From NCBI GenBank assembly GCA_016214845.1, contig JACRMS010000021.1, positions 1-64,000 of the forward strand: DNA of 64,000 nt. The letters are read 5' to 3'. Origin of the DNA: Nitrospirota bacterium (GTDB taxonomy: Bacteria > Nitrospirota > Thermodesulfovibrionia > UBA6902). A program made the position numbers and the translations under genes. Each line of letters begins with the position of its first letter. Position 1 is the stretch's first letter. The notes beneath the pieces are model-generated. The model saw only the letters and a program-made list of their open reading frames with translations. It made no database searches and had not been told where the DNA came from. Shown piece after piece: positions 27,772-37,143 of the stretch.

Positions 27772-29769
27772 TCACTCCGATAGAGTATATTGTCTTTTAG
27801 TGGCTTGGGAAAGGCCGCTCTCGATTTGTTTCAAAAATCTTTTTGCCATCTCAGGTTTTTCATGAAAGATATTTTTGGTTTCGCCAGGGTCAGTGCTCAG
27901 ATTAAAAAGCTCTGTTTTTTTACCTTCCCAGCCCGAATAATAAATGAGCTTGTAGTCACCATCCCATATGGCTATGCTGTATTTGGTAAGAAGAGGGTCG
28001 CTTATTATTGCACTATTACGCCCAAGCTCCATTGAGAAGACCGGGCGCGGTTCAACGAATTTACCTTCCATACGGGAGAGCAAAGAGCGTCCTTCCATCC
28101 ATTTTGGCGCCGGGATCCCGGCAAGTTCAAGAATGGTCGGTGCAATATCAATCTGTTCGACAGGAACGTCTATTACCGTCCCGTTTATCCCTTTATACCG
28201 GTTGTTTGTATCAGGCATTTTTATTATCAAAGGTATATTAGTGACATTTTCATAAAGCCTATAGTTGCCATGGCCTATATAGCCGCGTGACATGCTTGTG
28301 CCATGGTCTGAGGAAAAAAATATTATCGTATTGGACATATCAACCGTTTCTGCAAGACGTGACAGGAACAACTTAAATTGTTGATCGCCGTATAAGATAA
28401 ATTCGTCCTGGCGTTTCTTTAAAATATCAACTTCCTTTTGTCTCTCAGGTCCAAAGCAACATTTTCCTAACAATCCGGTATCAACTTGTTTCTGCTCAGT
28501 ATTGAACTTATCCCCATCCCCGAACATTCCCATATAAGGCTTCTGGGGCAAGAAAGGGAAATGAGGCATTTCAAGATGCAGCCATGCAAAAAATGGTTGC
28601 CGGGGATGTATTGAAATATGCTTTAAAAAACTGTCATACACCATTTCAGGGGGCGTTGTAGTTTTATCTGTATCAGACTGGACAAGCCAAATGGGCAGCA
28701 AGGGATGTTTCAGTACCCATTCTACCGCAATAGGGCTGTTTGTTTTATCTAACAAGAAATCTATTTTCCTGTAAATATTGCCTTCAATTCCGGGGGGCCT
28801 ATACAGAAATGTGAAATATTGCTCGTTAGATAAAAAAGCATATCCTATTCCGTGTGAATCGGCTGTAGCATTGAAATTTTGAACAAAGGCGTACGTAGCG
28901 TAACCGTCGTCTTTTAGCAACTTTGGTAAATTCTGTTCATAGTGTCTGAATGGATATAAATACATTAGATGCCAGTTCTTGTGTATCCACGGTCTTTGTC
29001 CCGTCATCATAGACATAGTAGCTGGAGGCGTCCAGTTTGAGGATGCATATGCCCTCTTAAAAACTACAGCATTCCTGGCCCATTCAGTAATAAATGGTGT
29101 CGTGGGACGGTTGTAACCATACAACTGCATATCTCTGGCGCCTAATGCGTCCATCGATACGAAAATGATATTAGGCCTGTTCTTATCAGTTGAAAAAACC
29201 TGTGCTCCGTTGGAAACATAATCAGCCTTTGTAACCGCTCTCGCAAATGTAAAAAAGGAAAAGGGAACAGCAAAGATGAATAAGAACGCAAAAATCCAGA
29301 CAAGAGGGGTAATAAGGTCATATATTTTATAAAGTATTTTCCCGGCATGTCTTTCAATGGGCTTATGCCCAATCCAGACAACAGCAGTCACAATAACAGG
29401 AACCAACGTCAAAATTATTAACCTGTATATATTCCCGAGATCCTTCAAAGAAAAATCAGATTCTTTTTTTACAATGATTATTAAGGCAGCGATTATGAAC
29501 CACGCTATGATATGCTCATAACAGATAGCCTTATTAAGATTTGAGAGTGCCTTAAAAAGCACATATAACATTACCCATAATATAAAGGCAACCACTATCC
29601 CGGGAATTGTCCACAAGATGAAGGCTAATGAGAAATCCGGCAAGATCTCCGGAAACCTGATGTAATAGGAATACCCATCCCATTTGTAAAAAACGTCTTT
29701 AAGATATTGCAGGGAGAATAAAACGAAAAAAAAACTTAGTGATATAAATAATAATTTTTTTGCAGTCAT
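27772..29769 (-). CDS. Five-TM alkaline-phosphatase-superfamily transferase ('sulfatase'-like), copy 1
   Basis: A 665-residue protein with five N-terminal helices (about 5-22, 45-73, 87-101, 115-133, 152-172) and a periplasmic AlkP-superfamily domain from about residue 197. Metal ligand D207 (SMDALG) is followed by the nucleophile region W246-T247-P-P, where sulfatases have Cys-x-Pro-x-Arg; later comes an SSDHG block. A Thr nucleophile and this topology resemble LtaS/EptA phospho-transferases more than formylglycine sulfatases. Transfer of a phosphoryl-alcohol group to the glycan or to lipid A is a reasonable inference. It has two paralogues, at 33387 and 37144, and begins 11 bp after the UbiA gene. 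Confidence 0.8.
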   Translation of the reverse strand: MTAKKLLFISLSFFFVLFSLQYLKDVFYKWDGYSYYIRFPEILPDFSLAFILWTIPGIVVAFILWVMLYVLFKALSNLNKAICYEHIIAWFIIAALIIIVKKESDFSLKDLGNIYRLIILTLVPVIVTAVVWIGHKPIERHAGKILYKIYDLITPLVWIFAFLFIFAVPFSFFTFARAVTKADYVSNGAQVFSTDKNRPNIIFVSMDALGARDMQLYGYNRPTTPFITEWARNAVVFKRAYASSNWTPPATMSMMTGQRPWIHKNWHLMYLYPFRHYEQNLPKLLKDDGYATYAFVQNFNATADSHGIGYAFLSNEQYFTFLYRPPGIEGNIYRKIDFLLDKTNSPIAVEWVLKHPLLPIWLVQSDTDKTTTPPEMVYDSFLKHISIHPRQPFFAWLHLEMPHFPFLPQKPYMGMFGDGDKFNTEQKQVDTGLLGKCCFGPERQKEVDILKKRQDEFILYGDQQFKLFLSRLAETVDMSNTIIFFSSDHGTSMSRGYIGHGNYRLYENVTNIPLIIKMPDTNNRYKGINGTVIDVPVEQIDIAPTILELAGIPAPKWMEGRSLLSRMEGKFVEPRPVFSMELGRNSAIISDPLLTKYSIAIWDGDYKLIYYSGWEGKKTELFNLSTDPGETKNIFHEKPEMAKRFLKQIESGLSQATKRQYTLSE

Positions 29770-29780
29770 CGCTTTTTAGT

Positions 29781-30650
29781 TCACCTTATTAATATACCAT
29801 AAGTTAAAGCCCATAGAATAACCGTGATCACTAATTGTTTATCTTTAAAAATCTGAGATGAAGGGTCGTCCCCTGACTGCTGAAACTGAACTAAATAGAG
29901 AAAGCGGAAAATTCCAAACATTACAAATGGGGTTGTATAGATAAGATTTGTTGTTCCGTGCAGTTCGATCGACCTTGGGCTTAATGTATAAAGAGAATAA
30001 GTGATTATTGTTGCAGCCGCCATGATTATCATAAAAGAGTTCAAGGTCTCAAGTGAATATTCCCGTAAAACTTCTCTGTGATTTTGAGGCGCTGCATTAT
30101 TAGATAATTCAGCGTACCTTTTAGAAAACCCTATTAAGATACTAATCATGAATCCGGTAAGCAGCATCCATTCAGAAATATATATACCTATCCCTTCCGT
30201 CCCCGCAAAAATCCTTAGCATAAATCCAAGGCCTATCTGGAATACATCAATAATCGGATATTTCTTAAGAAACAGAGAGTACGTAAGATTATTAACAAGA
30301 TAAATGGAAATGACAATTAACGCCGCAATATTGACGTAAAAAGAAATAATCAAACTTGCGAAACAAAAAGACAAGGCTAAAAAAAGCGCCGCGCTAATAC
30401 TAATGGCCCCGTTTGCCAGGGGCCTGTTTTTCTTTGTCGGATGCTTTCTATCTGATTCTCTGTCGTGATAATCATTGAAAATATATACGGATGAAGAAGC
30501 TAGACAAAACACGGCAGTCATTATTATTGCTTTAGCCAGCAAGTCATAGTTGCCATAATTGCCTAAAACAAAAAAGCCCAAGAATACAAATAAATTTTTA
30601 TGCCATTGATGTATCCTTAATAAAGTTAGATACTGAATAGCTCTATCCAT
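29781..30650 (-). CDS. UbiA-family decaprenyl-phosphate phosphoribosyltransferase-like (DPPR synthase)
   Basis: A 289-residue membrane prenyltransferase-fold protein with about eight or nine helices. It carries N59-D60-x-x-D63-x-x-x-D67-R68-x-H70-P71 and R76-P77-x-A-x-G, the diagnostic motif of Rv3806c-type enzymes that transfer phosphoribose from PRPP to polyprenyl phosphate. This is the first committed step to polyprenyl-phospho-arabinose. The start overlaps the end of the HAD phosphatase gene by 8 bp. With that gene and the DprE2- and DprE1-like genes it forms a complete four-gene pathway. Confidence 0.88.
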   Translation of the reverse strand: MDRAIQYLTLLRIHQWHKNLFVFLGFFVLGNYGNYDLLAKAIIMTAVFCLASSSVYIFNDYHDRESDRKHPTKKNRPLANGAISISAALFLALSFCFASLIISFYVNIAALIVISIYLVNNLTYSLFLKKYPIIDVFQIGLGFMLRIFAGTEGIGIYISEWMLLTGFMISILIGFSKRYAELSNNAAPQNHREVLREYSLETLNSFMIIMAAATIITYSLYTLSPRSIELHGTTNLIYTTPFVMFGIFRFLYLVQFQQSGDDPSSQIFKDKQLVITVILWALTYGILIR

Positions 30651-31263
30651 GGCATAAACTCTCTTCTCTAAATGATTTATAAAAAGGATGATCAGCGATT
30701 CTTAATAATTCCACGTCACCTTTGCTGTCGCCATACGCATAGATTTCATATTTTCCGGGATGACCAATATATCCCTGTATACGTTTTATCTTTTCAATGC
30801 CATTACAGTTTTTCCCTAAAAATTTCCCGGTAAGATTACAACTACTGTCAACTTCCACCTTTGTTGCCAGGACCTTAGAAAACCCAACCGCTTGCGCCCA
30901 CGGAACTAAATATTCTTCAATCGAGGCGCTTACAAGAATACACTGATGGTTTTGCTTCTGGTGCCACCTGAGCCGCTCAATAGCCTCATGTCTTACAAGA
31001 CGGGGTATTACAGCATTGCTGAAAGATCTTGCATTATTACTGAAAACGTCCATCTTTGCCTTCGCAAAAAATATCGCAAATATTTTCTCTTTTGCAGTAT
31101 GATTATCGATTGCTCCGGATGAATATTTCAGCAAAACAGGAATTGAGCGGAGCAGCTTTTGAGTAAATATCGAAGGTGAGGTGCAAAACCATAAAAACCT
31201 CGGGAAGGAATCAACTTTTATCATGGTTCCGTCAAAATCAAAAAACGCCAGAACATTATTCAT
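30643..31263 (-). CDS. HAD-superfamily phosphatase (likely DPPR 5'-phosphatase)
   Basis: A 206-residue protein with motif I FFDFDGTM (7-14), a conserved Ser in VSAS, a Lys region, and motif III YGDSKGDVELL with D179 and D183, typical of the HAD-IB phosphoserine-phosphatase-like group. No signal peptide, so it is cytoplasmic. It sits between DprE2- and UbiA-like genes and overlaps the latter. Removal of the 5-phosphate from polyprenyl-phosphoryl-5-phosphoribose is the step missing from the other three genes, so this role is inferred. In mycobacteria that step has been ascribed to a PAP2-type protein. Confidence 0.85.
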   Translation of the reverse strand: MNNVLAFFDFDGTMIKVDSFPRFLWFCTSPSIFTQKLLRSIPVLLKYSSGAIDNHTAKEKIFAIFFAKAKMDVFSNNARSFSNAVIPRLVRHEAIERLRWHQKQNHQCILVSASIEEYLVPWAQAVGFSKVLATKVEVDSSCNLTGKFLGKNCNGIEKIKRIQGYIGHPGKYEIYAYGDSKGDVELLRIADHPFYKSFREESLCHG

Positions 31264-31287
31264 TACTTTTAAAATCCATAAGTAAAA

Positions 31288-32034
31288 TTATAGAGTTAAT
31301 TTTTTATATACACTTTGAGGTATCATCCGTATCACGAGCATGATCCACCGCCAAAACCATGGTAAGAACACCTCGTCATTTTCTTTTTCCATTGCTTTGT
31401 AAATGCCTCTGGCGATTACCTCTGGACCAACAAACAAAATCCCCTTCTTGAAATCGGCCGTCATAGGAGTGTCTACAAAACCCGGCTTAATCGTAAGTAC
31501 CCTGACCCCGGATTTTTGCATACGTTGTCTTAGCCCCGAAAGAAAAACAGTCAATGCCCCTTTTGCCGAACCATAAACATAATTACTCTGTCTTCCTCGA
31601 TCGCCCGCAGGAGAGGAGATAACCGCAATAACTCCGTGACCTTGTTTTTCAAAATGTGATGAAATATGGGTCAAAATGATTGCGGCACTTGTAAAATTTA
31701 TATCTATTGTTTTTTTCATCTCCTCAATATTTGTCTCACATAATTTCTGAGCAGGTAATGTACCATGTGCTATAAGAAGCCCGTCAAGGTCCGGCAACTT
31801 TGACAGACAGCTCTCAATTGCATTAAGAATTGAGTTTTCATCTAACGCGTCAAAGGCTGAATATTCAACTTTTTTTGCCCCTCTGACAACTAAATCATCC
31901 GAAAGACGCTTTAACTCTCCTTCATCCCTTGCACATAAATAAAGTGATGCGCCTTTCTTTGCAAAAAGCTTGACAGCTTCAAAAGCGATTGCGGATGTTG
32001 CACCAAAGACCGCAATCCTAGTTGGCAATGTCAT
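31288..32034 (-). CDS. dprE2: Decaprenylphosphoryl-2-keto-ribose reductase-like SDR
   Basis: A 248-residue short-chain dehydrogenase. GATSAIA (11-17) forms the cofactor loop, Ser140 and Y154-G-S-A-K158 the catalytic set, and IKPGFVDTPMT (182-192) is characteristic of DprE2. The C-terminal tail has a hydrophobic helix (FWRWIMLVIRMIP) that could touch the membrane where its lipid substrate sits. It overlaps the DprE1-like gene by 17 bp, as expected for two subunits that together epimerise C2 of the ribose. Confidence is high because motif and partner agree. Confidence 0.88.
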   Translation of the reverse strand: MTLPTRIAVFGATSAIAFEAVKLFAKKGASLYLCARDEGELKRLSDDLVVRGAKKVEYSAFDALDENSILNAIESCLSKLPDLDGLLIAHGTLPAQKLCETNIEEMKKTIDINFTSAAIILTHISSHFEKQGHGVIAVISSPAGDRGRQSNYVYGSAKGALTVFLSGLRQRMQKSGVRVLTIKPGFVDTPMTADFKKGILFVGPEVIARGIYKAMEKENDEVFLPWFWRWIMLVIRMIPQSVYKKLTL

Positions 32035-33361
32035 TTCTACCCCCTACCCTTCTGTAAAAACTCGATGATAATTTAGGATCGACATATTTAATAAATTCCT
32101 CAAACTTAGGAAATGAAGACCTGAAGGTTTTGCCGGACATCCTGGCGTCTTTTGCAGGGTAAATTCTGCCCCCGGCGCTGCAAACAATATCATCCAATTT
32201 ATTCAAAAGTGAAAAAAGTTTTTCGCCTACATTTGGAAAATCCAGGGCCAGGGTGATCCCGGGCATGGGAAATGAAAGCATCCCATGGGCCGGAATGCTC
32301 CCAAATTCTTTTAGTACCACAAGAAATGATCCAAGCTTACTTTTTGAAATTTCCTTCAGTATTGTTCTGATAGCATCTTTATTATTTTTGACAGGCACCA
32401 CACACTGCCATTGCAGAAATCCCCGCTTACCGTACATCCGGTTCCAATTATTTACATTGTCCAGTGGATAAAAAAACGGATCATAATGAACAATGCGTCT
32501 CTGTTTTCTGATAATCTGTTTATTGTAGAAAAGAATATTGAACAACTTGATAGTAACCGTAGACAGCAAAAACGACGGGGCATCAAACGGAAATGCCTTC
32601 CATGTCGGGTTCTTGTGAACAGCCTTCATTTCTTCCTTTTCCAATTTATTAATATGATTGCCCCTCATAAAGATCCCGCGAACTCCATCATTATGAAGAC
32701 AATCCAACCATGAGACCGTATATTCACAATGCGCTTCAGATTCCTGAGAGATTTGAAAAAATTCATCCAGATTTTCAAACTTAATAGACTCCATTTCAAT
32801 ATACGGGCCATTGATCGGTTTCAGCCTGATATCGGCCCAGAGAATAACGCCTGTTAAACCGAGCCCCCCGATAGTAGCCTCATACCAGTCCGCATTTCTA
32901 TCTTTACTGCAGATCATCCTTGTGCCATCAGACCTTTCAAGTTCAAAACAGATAACATGGCTTCCGAAGGTGCCTGCTTTGTGATGGTTCTTTCCATGGA
33001 CATCATTGGCAATTGCCCCGCCGATTGTTACAAATTTGGTACCCGGGGTAACAGGTAAAAACCAACCTTGCGGAACAAAGACCTTCAGGATTTCATCAAG
33101 TGTAACACCTGACTCGCATCTCAAAATGCCCATATCTGGATTAAAATTTACAAACTTGTTTAAAAGTCTGGTAAACAGAAGATAGCCGCCGTCATTTAGA
33201 CAGGAATCGCCGTAGCTGCGACCCATTCCGCGCGGTAAAACCAGCGCATTCACTGAATTAATAGAGTCCGCAACTGTGTTAATTGACTGAGGGACTATCT
33301 CCCCCAAATGGATTCTCCGGGGAAACCTGCCCCAGGATTCAAAATAATAATTATTCGACAT
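32018..33361 (-). CDS. dprE1: Decaprenylphosphoryl-ribose 2-oxidase-like FAD enzyme
   Basis: A 447-residue FAD-linked oxidoreductase. It has the N-terminal SWGRFPR start, the PRGMGRSYGDSCLN block (43-56), TPGTKFVTIGGAIANDVHGKNHH (105-127), the IGGLGLTGVI loop, and C-terminal GGRIYPAKDARM with K404, corresponding to the conserved lysine of mycobacterial DprE1. It oxidises the 2-hydroxyl of polyprenyl-phospho-ribose before reduction by DprE2. It starts the four-gene arabinose-donor segment and lies 25 bp downstream of the second AlkP-like gene. Confidence 0.9.
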   Translation of the reverse strand: MSNNYYFESWGRFPRRIHLGEIVPQSINTVADSINSVNALVLPRGMGRSYGDSCLNDGGYLLFTRLLNKFVNFNPDMGILRCESGVTLDEILKVFVPQGWFLPVTPGTKFVTIGGAIANDVHGKNHHKAGTFGSHVICFELERSDGTRMICSKDRNADWYEATIGGLGLTGVILWADIRLKPINGPYIEMESIKFENLDEFFQISQESEAHCEYTVSWLDCLHNDGVRGIFMRGNHINKLEKEEMKAVHKNPTWKAFPFDAPSFLLSTVTIKLFNILFYNKQIIRKQRRIVHYDPFFYPLDNVNNWNRMYGKRGFLQWQCVVPVKNNKDAIRTILKEISKSKLGSFLVVLKEFGSIPAHGMLSFPMPGITLALDFPNVGEKLFSLLNKLDDIVCSAGGRIYPAKDARMSGKTFRSSFPKFEEFIKYVDPKLSSSFYRRVGGRNDIAN

Positions 33362-33386
33362 AAGATTGACCTAAAATATGTTTTAA

Positions 33387-35381
33387 TTACTCCCTATGTG
33401 ACAGTGTAATTTTCATATTTGCTTTAGCAAGTTCTTCATTAATAATTCTCAAAAGCCGCTGAGCTATTTCAGGCTCTTTTTCAATTATATTATTTGACTC
33501 ATCAGGATCAAATTTCAGGTTATAAAGGGTTACCTTCTTTTCTTCCAGGACACACACAAGCTTGTAATCTCCATCTATTATTGCAATAGCGCCATTGGTA
33601 ATTATTTTTCCACGAGCGTGGTTTTTTATAAAGTTCGAAATCAAAACCGGGCGGCGTTCCATCTGATTACCATTAATAAATGGCACCAAACTCCGTCCCT
33701 CCATCCAGACCGGAATAGGCAAGCCTGTCAGCTCAAGTATTGTAGGAGCAATGTCTATTTGTGAGACAGGCATATCAACAAATCTGCCAGTTTTATTTTC
33801 AGGTATCTTAATTATTAACGGGATGCGGATAGTTGGTTCATTTATGATTTTATTAAAACCATGCCCGATTACATTATTGGAGAAACTCTCTCCATGGTCT
33901 GCAGAAAAAATTATAATTGTATTTGACAAATCTACGCTTTTTGCAAGGTTATCCATGAATAACCTGAATTGTTCGTCTGAATATAAAAGAAATTCATCAT
34001 ATCTTTTCCTGAATATATCGACTTCTTTTTGCTGTTCAGGGTTATAAGGTCTATGGAGATCCCCCCAGCGCTTCATTATATCAGCAGTTTTTTCGATATC
34101 GCCGTACATACCGGCATAAGGTTTCGGCGGCAGATATGGGTCATGCGGCGGGTTAGTATGAAGCCATGCAAAAAATGGCTGTTTTATCGTGCGCTCCGTG
34201 ATTGATTTTAAAAATCTGTTATATATGAGATCGGGAGGAGTTATAGTGTCTGGCAAGCCGTCCGAATTATGTGGCATTCTCGGATGTATAATCATTTTCA
34301 CAATATTCTCAAAACTGAGTAAAGGATATTTCTGCATGAACTCCCTGACTATGGGTCTATTTAGAAAAAATAAACTGACCTTGTGCAACAAGCTGTTGGA
34401 TCTATATCCTGTTTTAAATGTATAGTAATGGTCATCCATTTTGAAATTGGCCCCAATTCCTATAAAATCAGGATGAGCATGTTTATTCTGAACAAAAGCA
34501 TAATTGCTGTACCCGTAATCTCTTAAAATTCTTGGCAAACTGTCCAAATAAGTTCTTGATGGGAAATTTGAAGCGGTATACCATACTCTATGCGTCCATG
34601 ATCTCTGGCCTGTCATTAAACTCATTACACTGGGAGTTGTCCAATTTGACCCGCTGTAAGCTTTTTGAAACACAATACTGTCTTTTGCCCATTGAGTTAT
34701 ATAAGGTGTTGTCGTGCGGTTGTAGCCATACAACTCCATATCTTTCGAGGTTAACGCATCCCATGTCACCAGAATAACATTAGGCCGTTTATCAACTGAA
34801 TATTCATGGAAGTTCGAAACATATCGTGAGGTAAAAATATCCTGCTTAAAAACACTGTGAACAGAAAGAGGCGCAGCTATTAAGAATAAGGCAAGGCAGA
34901 CAAAAGTAAGCGGTTTGATTCGAAAAGTTATTTCATCTAATATTCTCCCAGCGTATGAATGAAAAAACCAAACAAAAAATGTAGCTATTACACAGCTAAT
35001 TAATAACACTGTAAAGCTATTTATGCCTGTAAAACCACCCAGACGCATATACTTATCAGCAATAAGTCCAATAATCATTGAGAGTACTATCAAGATAATC
35101 CATGTTACAGAGTATTCAAGGCGAATAGAGATCGACTTCATTCTAAAAACTCCATATGCGACTATCCATAGGATCGTGCTTACTATTAACCCTATGACAG
35201 ACCAAATAATATACACAAGGGATATGTCAGATAAGAATTCTATGAATGGAACGTATAAGGAATACCCATCCCACATATAAAAAGCTTCACTTATCAAATA
35301 AAGTGAGAACAAAATAAAAATTGTTTGTAAAAGTATAGTGAATGATTTTTTCACTAACATCTTCTCTTTTATGTTTTCCAT
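33387..35381 (-). CDS. Five-TM alkaline-phosphatase-superfamily transferase, copy 2
   Basis: A 664-residue paralogue of 27772-29769 with five N-terminal helices and a periplasmic domain. TWDALTS gives D208. The nucleophile region is NWTTPSVMSLMTG with Thr248 in the place of the sulfatase Cys, and SADHGES follows later. The periplasmic domain includes HTNPPHDPYLPPKPY, a typical metal/substrate loop of the family. It lies directly upstream of the arabinose-donor genes and probably shares their transcript. A phospho-transfer role is inferred from topology and nucleophile; a phosphatase or hydrolase role is also possible. Confidence 0.8.
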   Translation of the reverse strand: MENIKEKMLVKKSFTILLQTIFILFSLYLISEAFYMWDGYSLYVPFIEFLSDISLVYIIWSVIGLIVSTILWIVAYGVFRMKSISIRLEYSVTWIILIVLSMIIGLIADKYMRLGGFTGINSFTVLLISCVIATFFVWFFHSYAGRILDEITFRIKPLTFVCLALFLIAAPLSVHSVFKQDIFTSRYVSNFHEYSVDKRPNVILVTWDALTSKDMELYGYNRTTTPYITQWAKDSIVFQKAYSGSNWTTPSVMSLMTGQRSWTHRVWYTASNFPSRTYLDSLPRILRDYGYSNYAFVQNKHAHPDFIGIGANFKMDDHYYTFKTGYRSNSLLHKVSLFFLNRPIVREFMQKYPLLSFENIVKMIIHPRMPHNSDGLPDTITPPDLIYNRFLKSITERTIKQPFFAWLHTNPPHDPYLPPKPYAGMYGDIEKTADIMKRWGDLHRPYNPEQQKEVDIFRKRYDEFLLYSDEQFRLFMDNLAKSVDLSNTIIIFSADHGESFSNNVIGHGFNKIINEPTIRIPLIIKIPENKTGRFVDMPVSQIDIAPTILELTGLPIPVWMEGRSLVPFINGNQMERRPVLISNFIKNHARGKIITNGAIAIIDGDYKLVCVLEEKKVTLYNLKFDPDESNNIIEKEPEIAQRLLRIINEELAKANMKITLSHRE

Positions 35382-35538
35382 ATGATTAACAGTCCTTCTG
35401 ATTATTTGATTTTATTTGATAGATATATGGGAAAAACCTTCCCTATGGGATACCTTATTAAACCTAACACATGATTTAAAGTTGAAATTATCAGGCACCT
35501 GGATAAGAACTCGATGACATACAAGTTTAAACCTCGAT

Positions 35539-37125
35539 CTATCTGGCCAAGCGTGGAATAAAAGTAATATTCGCACTACTGTCCCCCACGATTCTCGTTT
35601 CTAAAGTTAAATTATTCAAATAGGTATTAACCTGGTTATTTACAATAACTTTTTTATGATTCGACGGAAAGTTTAAATCCAGCCACGACTTGACGCTGTA
35701 TCCAGCTAGATAAGCGGCTGTCTTAACATGAGTATTAACAGCATCAGGCGGGGAAACATAGTCTGGGAGATTGAAAATACGGATAACTCCATCATCCGGC
35801 AATTGGGAAGCAATCTCTGAGACCTTATGTAAGAAGATAGACGACATTCTCCCGGTGTCTTCCCACTCTCTATAGGTTCTAAAAAGAGGTGAATATGCAA
35901 TTAAAGAAAATGATAACCCAGCAATTATGAAACTGGAGATCGTAGTGTTAATCCATGATAAGCAAAAACCCGCAGGTTGATATTTCCTTTCCTTAATTTT
36001 TTGGATGGTTAATGTTATTCCTTCAGTGATCATGATGGAGAGAATCCCGCTGAAAGGGATAATTGGAATATACATATACCGATAGTCAAATTTTGACGTC
36101 ATTAAGTAAACACCAAGAGGTATCAACAGCCAGGCCAGAAAAAAAAATACCGATTTCCTGTAAGACAAATTCATGGACTTTTTTATCTTTTCATACTGAT
36201 AAATTCCAATAATTATAATAATAGACACAAACAATAAAGTTCTATATGGTAAATAGCCAAACAGCGATCCTAAAAAATCAACAGGATAAAGCAAGCTCCC
36301 AACATAACTCTCAATAATCATTCGTAACCCGGTCCCGGATTGTCTCTGGGGTAAGTTTATTCCTTGCAAAATGTATGCGCGCCAAGTGAAAAACAGAAAG
36401 GTAATAACAAAGTAGACAAGAGTCCCTTTTAGGGCATTAATTATTGTATTTTTTAGAGGTTTCTTATCCAACAGGCAAGAAATTACTTGATATGCAAAAA
36501 CAAGCAGCGGCAATATAATTGCAATCTCTTTAGCTCCAAGTGCAAGGGCATAAAAAAACACAGAAAATACCAGATAGCCGTTTTTTTTCATCCCGTTGGT
36601 GAAATACTTCAAGAAAAACAATAAAGACAGAAGTAGAAATAGTGATACAATAACCTCTTGTCTTCTGGCAACACCTGGAACAACTTCCACGAGAACAGGA
36701 TGAGCAGTAAATATAATAGCAGCCAGCCAAGCTATGACTAATCTATCCTTTGTCAGAAATCTCATGAGAAAGAACACCATAACAGAAACTGAAATATGTA
36801 ATATTAAATCAGTCAAATGATAACCGAAGGCATTTAACCCCCAAATGGAGTAGTCTAAGCTGAAAGATAATGTTGATATAGGACGATAATATTTAGCTAT
36901 TTCTGTAAACTGAGTGCCATTCATCATTGGCTCGGTAAATATTCTACTTATATCCCTATATGATTGAATTCGGCTTGTATCGATTAAACTTAGGGTATCC
37001 CCAGCCGTGAAAAAATAGTCAAGTATTTCTCTATAAGAAAGAAAGGTAATTAAGACTATTGAAAGAATCATTAAACCGGCGACTATTTGCTCATTTTTAC
37101 ACTTTCCTCCCTTATTATTGTCCAT
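35539..37125 (-). CDS. TMTC-like GT-C membrane glycosyltransferase (short paralogue)
   Basis: A 528-residue paralogue of 4581-6476. Shared features are the acidic first loop, YYRP, a FGYHLTDL motif, the VEVVPGVARRQ loop and a C-terminal KSWLDLNFP segment. About 100 residues present in the long form are missing between the KK/RK-rich loop and the final helices, probably two or more membrane segments. A GTG two codons upstream (37131) is possible, but the ATG at 37125 has a better-placed AGGTG. It lies between two AlkP-like genes. The sugar is unknown. Confidence 0.8.
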   Translation of the reverse strand: MDNNKGGKCKNEQIVAGLMILSIVLITFLSYREILDYFFTAGDTLSLIDTSRIQSYRDISRIFTEPMMNGTQFTEIAKYYRPISTLSFSLDYSIWGLNAFGYHLTDLILHISVSVMVFFLMRFLTKDRLVIAWLAAIIFTAHPVLVEVVPGVARRQEVIVSLFLLLSLLFFLKYFTNGMKKNGYLVFSVFFYALALGAKEIAIILPLLVFAYQVISCLLDKKPLKNTIINALKGTLVYFVITFLFFTWRAYILQGINLPQRQSGTGLRMIIESYVGSLLYPVDFLGSLFGYLPYRTLLFVSIIIIIGIYQYEKIKKSMNLSYRKSVFFFLAWLLIPLGVYLMTSKFDYRYMYIPIIPFSGILSIMITEGITLTIQKIKERKYQPAGFCLSWINTTISSFIIAGLSFSLIAYSPLFRTYREWEDTGRMSSIFLHKVSEIASQLPDDGVIRIFNLPDYVSPPDAVNTHVKTAAYLAGYSVKSWLDLNFPSNHKKVIVNNQVNTYLNNLTLETRIVGDSSANITFIPRLAR

Positions 37126-37143
37126 CTTCACCTGAAATAAATT

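Noticed and set aside
27772-29769. Formylglycine-dependent sulfatase
   Set aside because: The Cys/Ser-x-Pro-x-Arg activation motif is absent; Thr occupies the nucleophile position in this protein and both of its paralogues.
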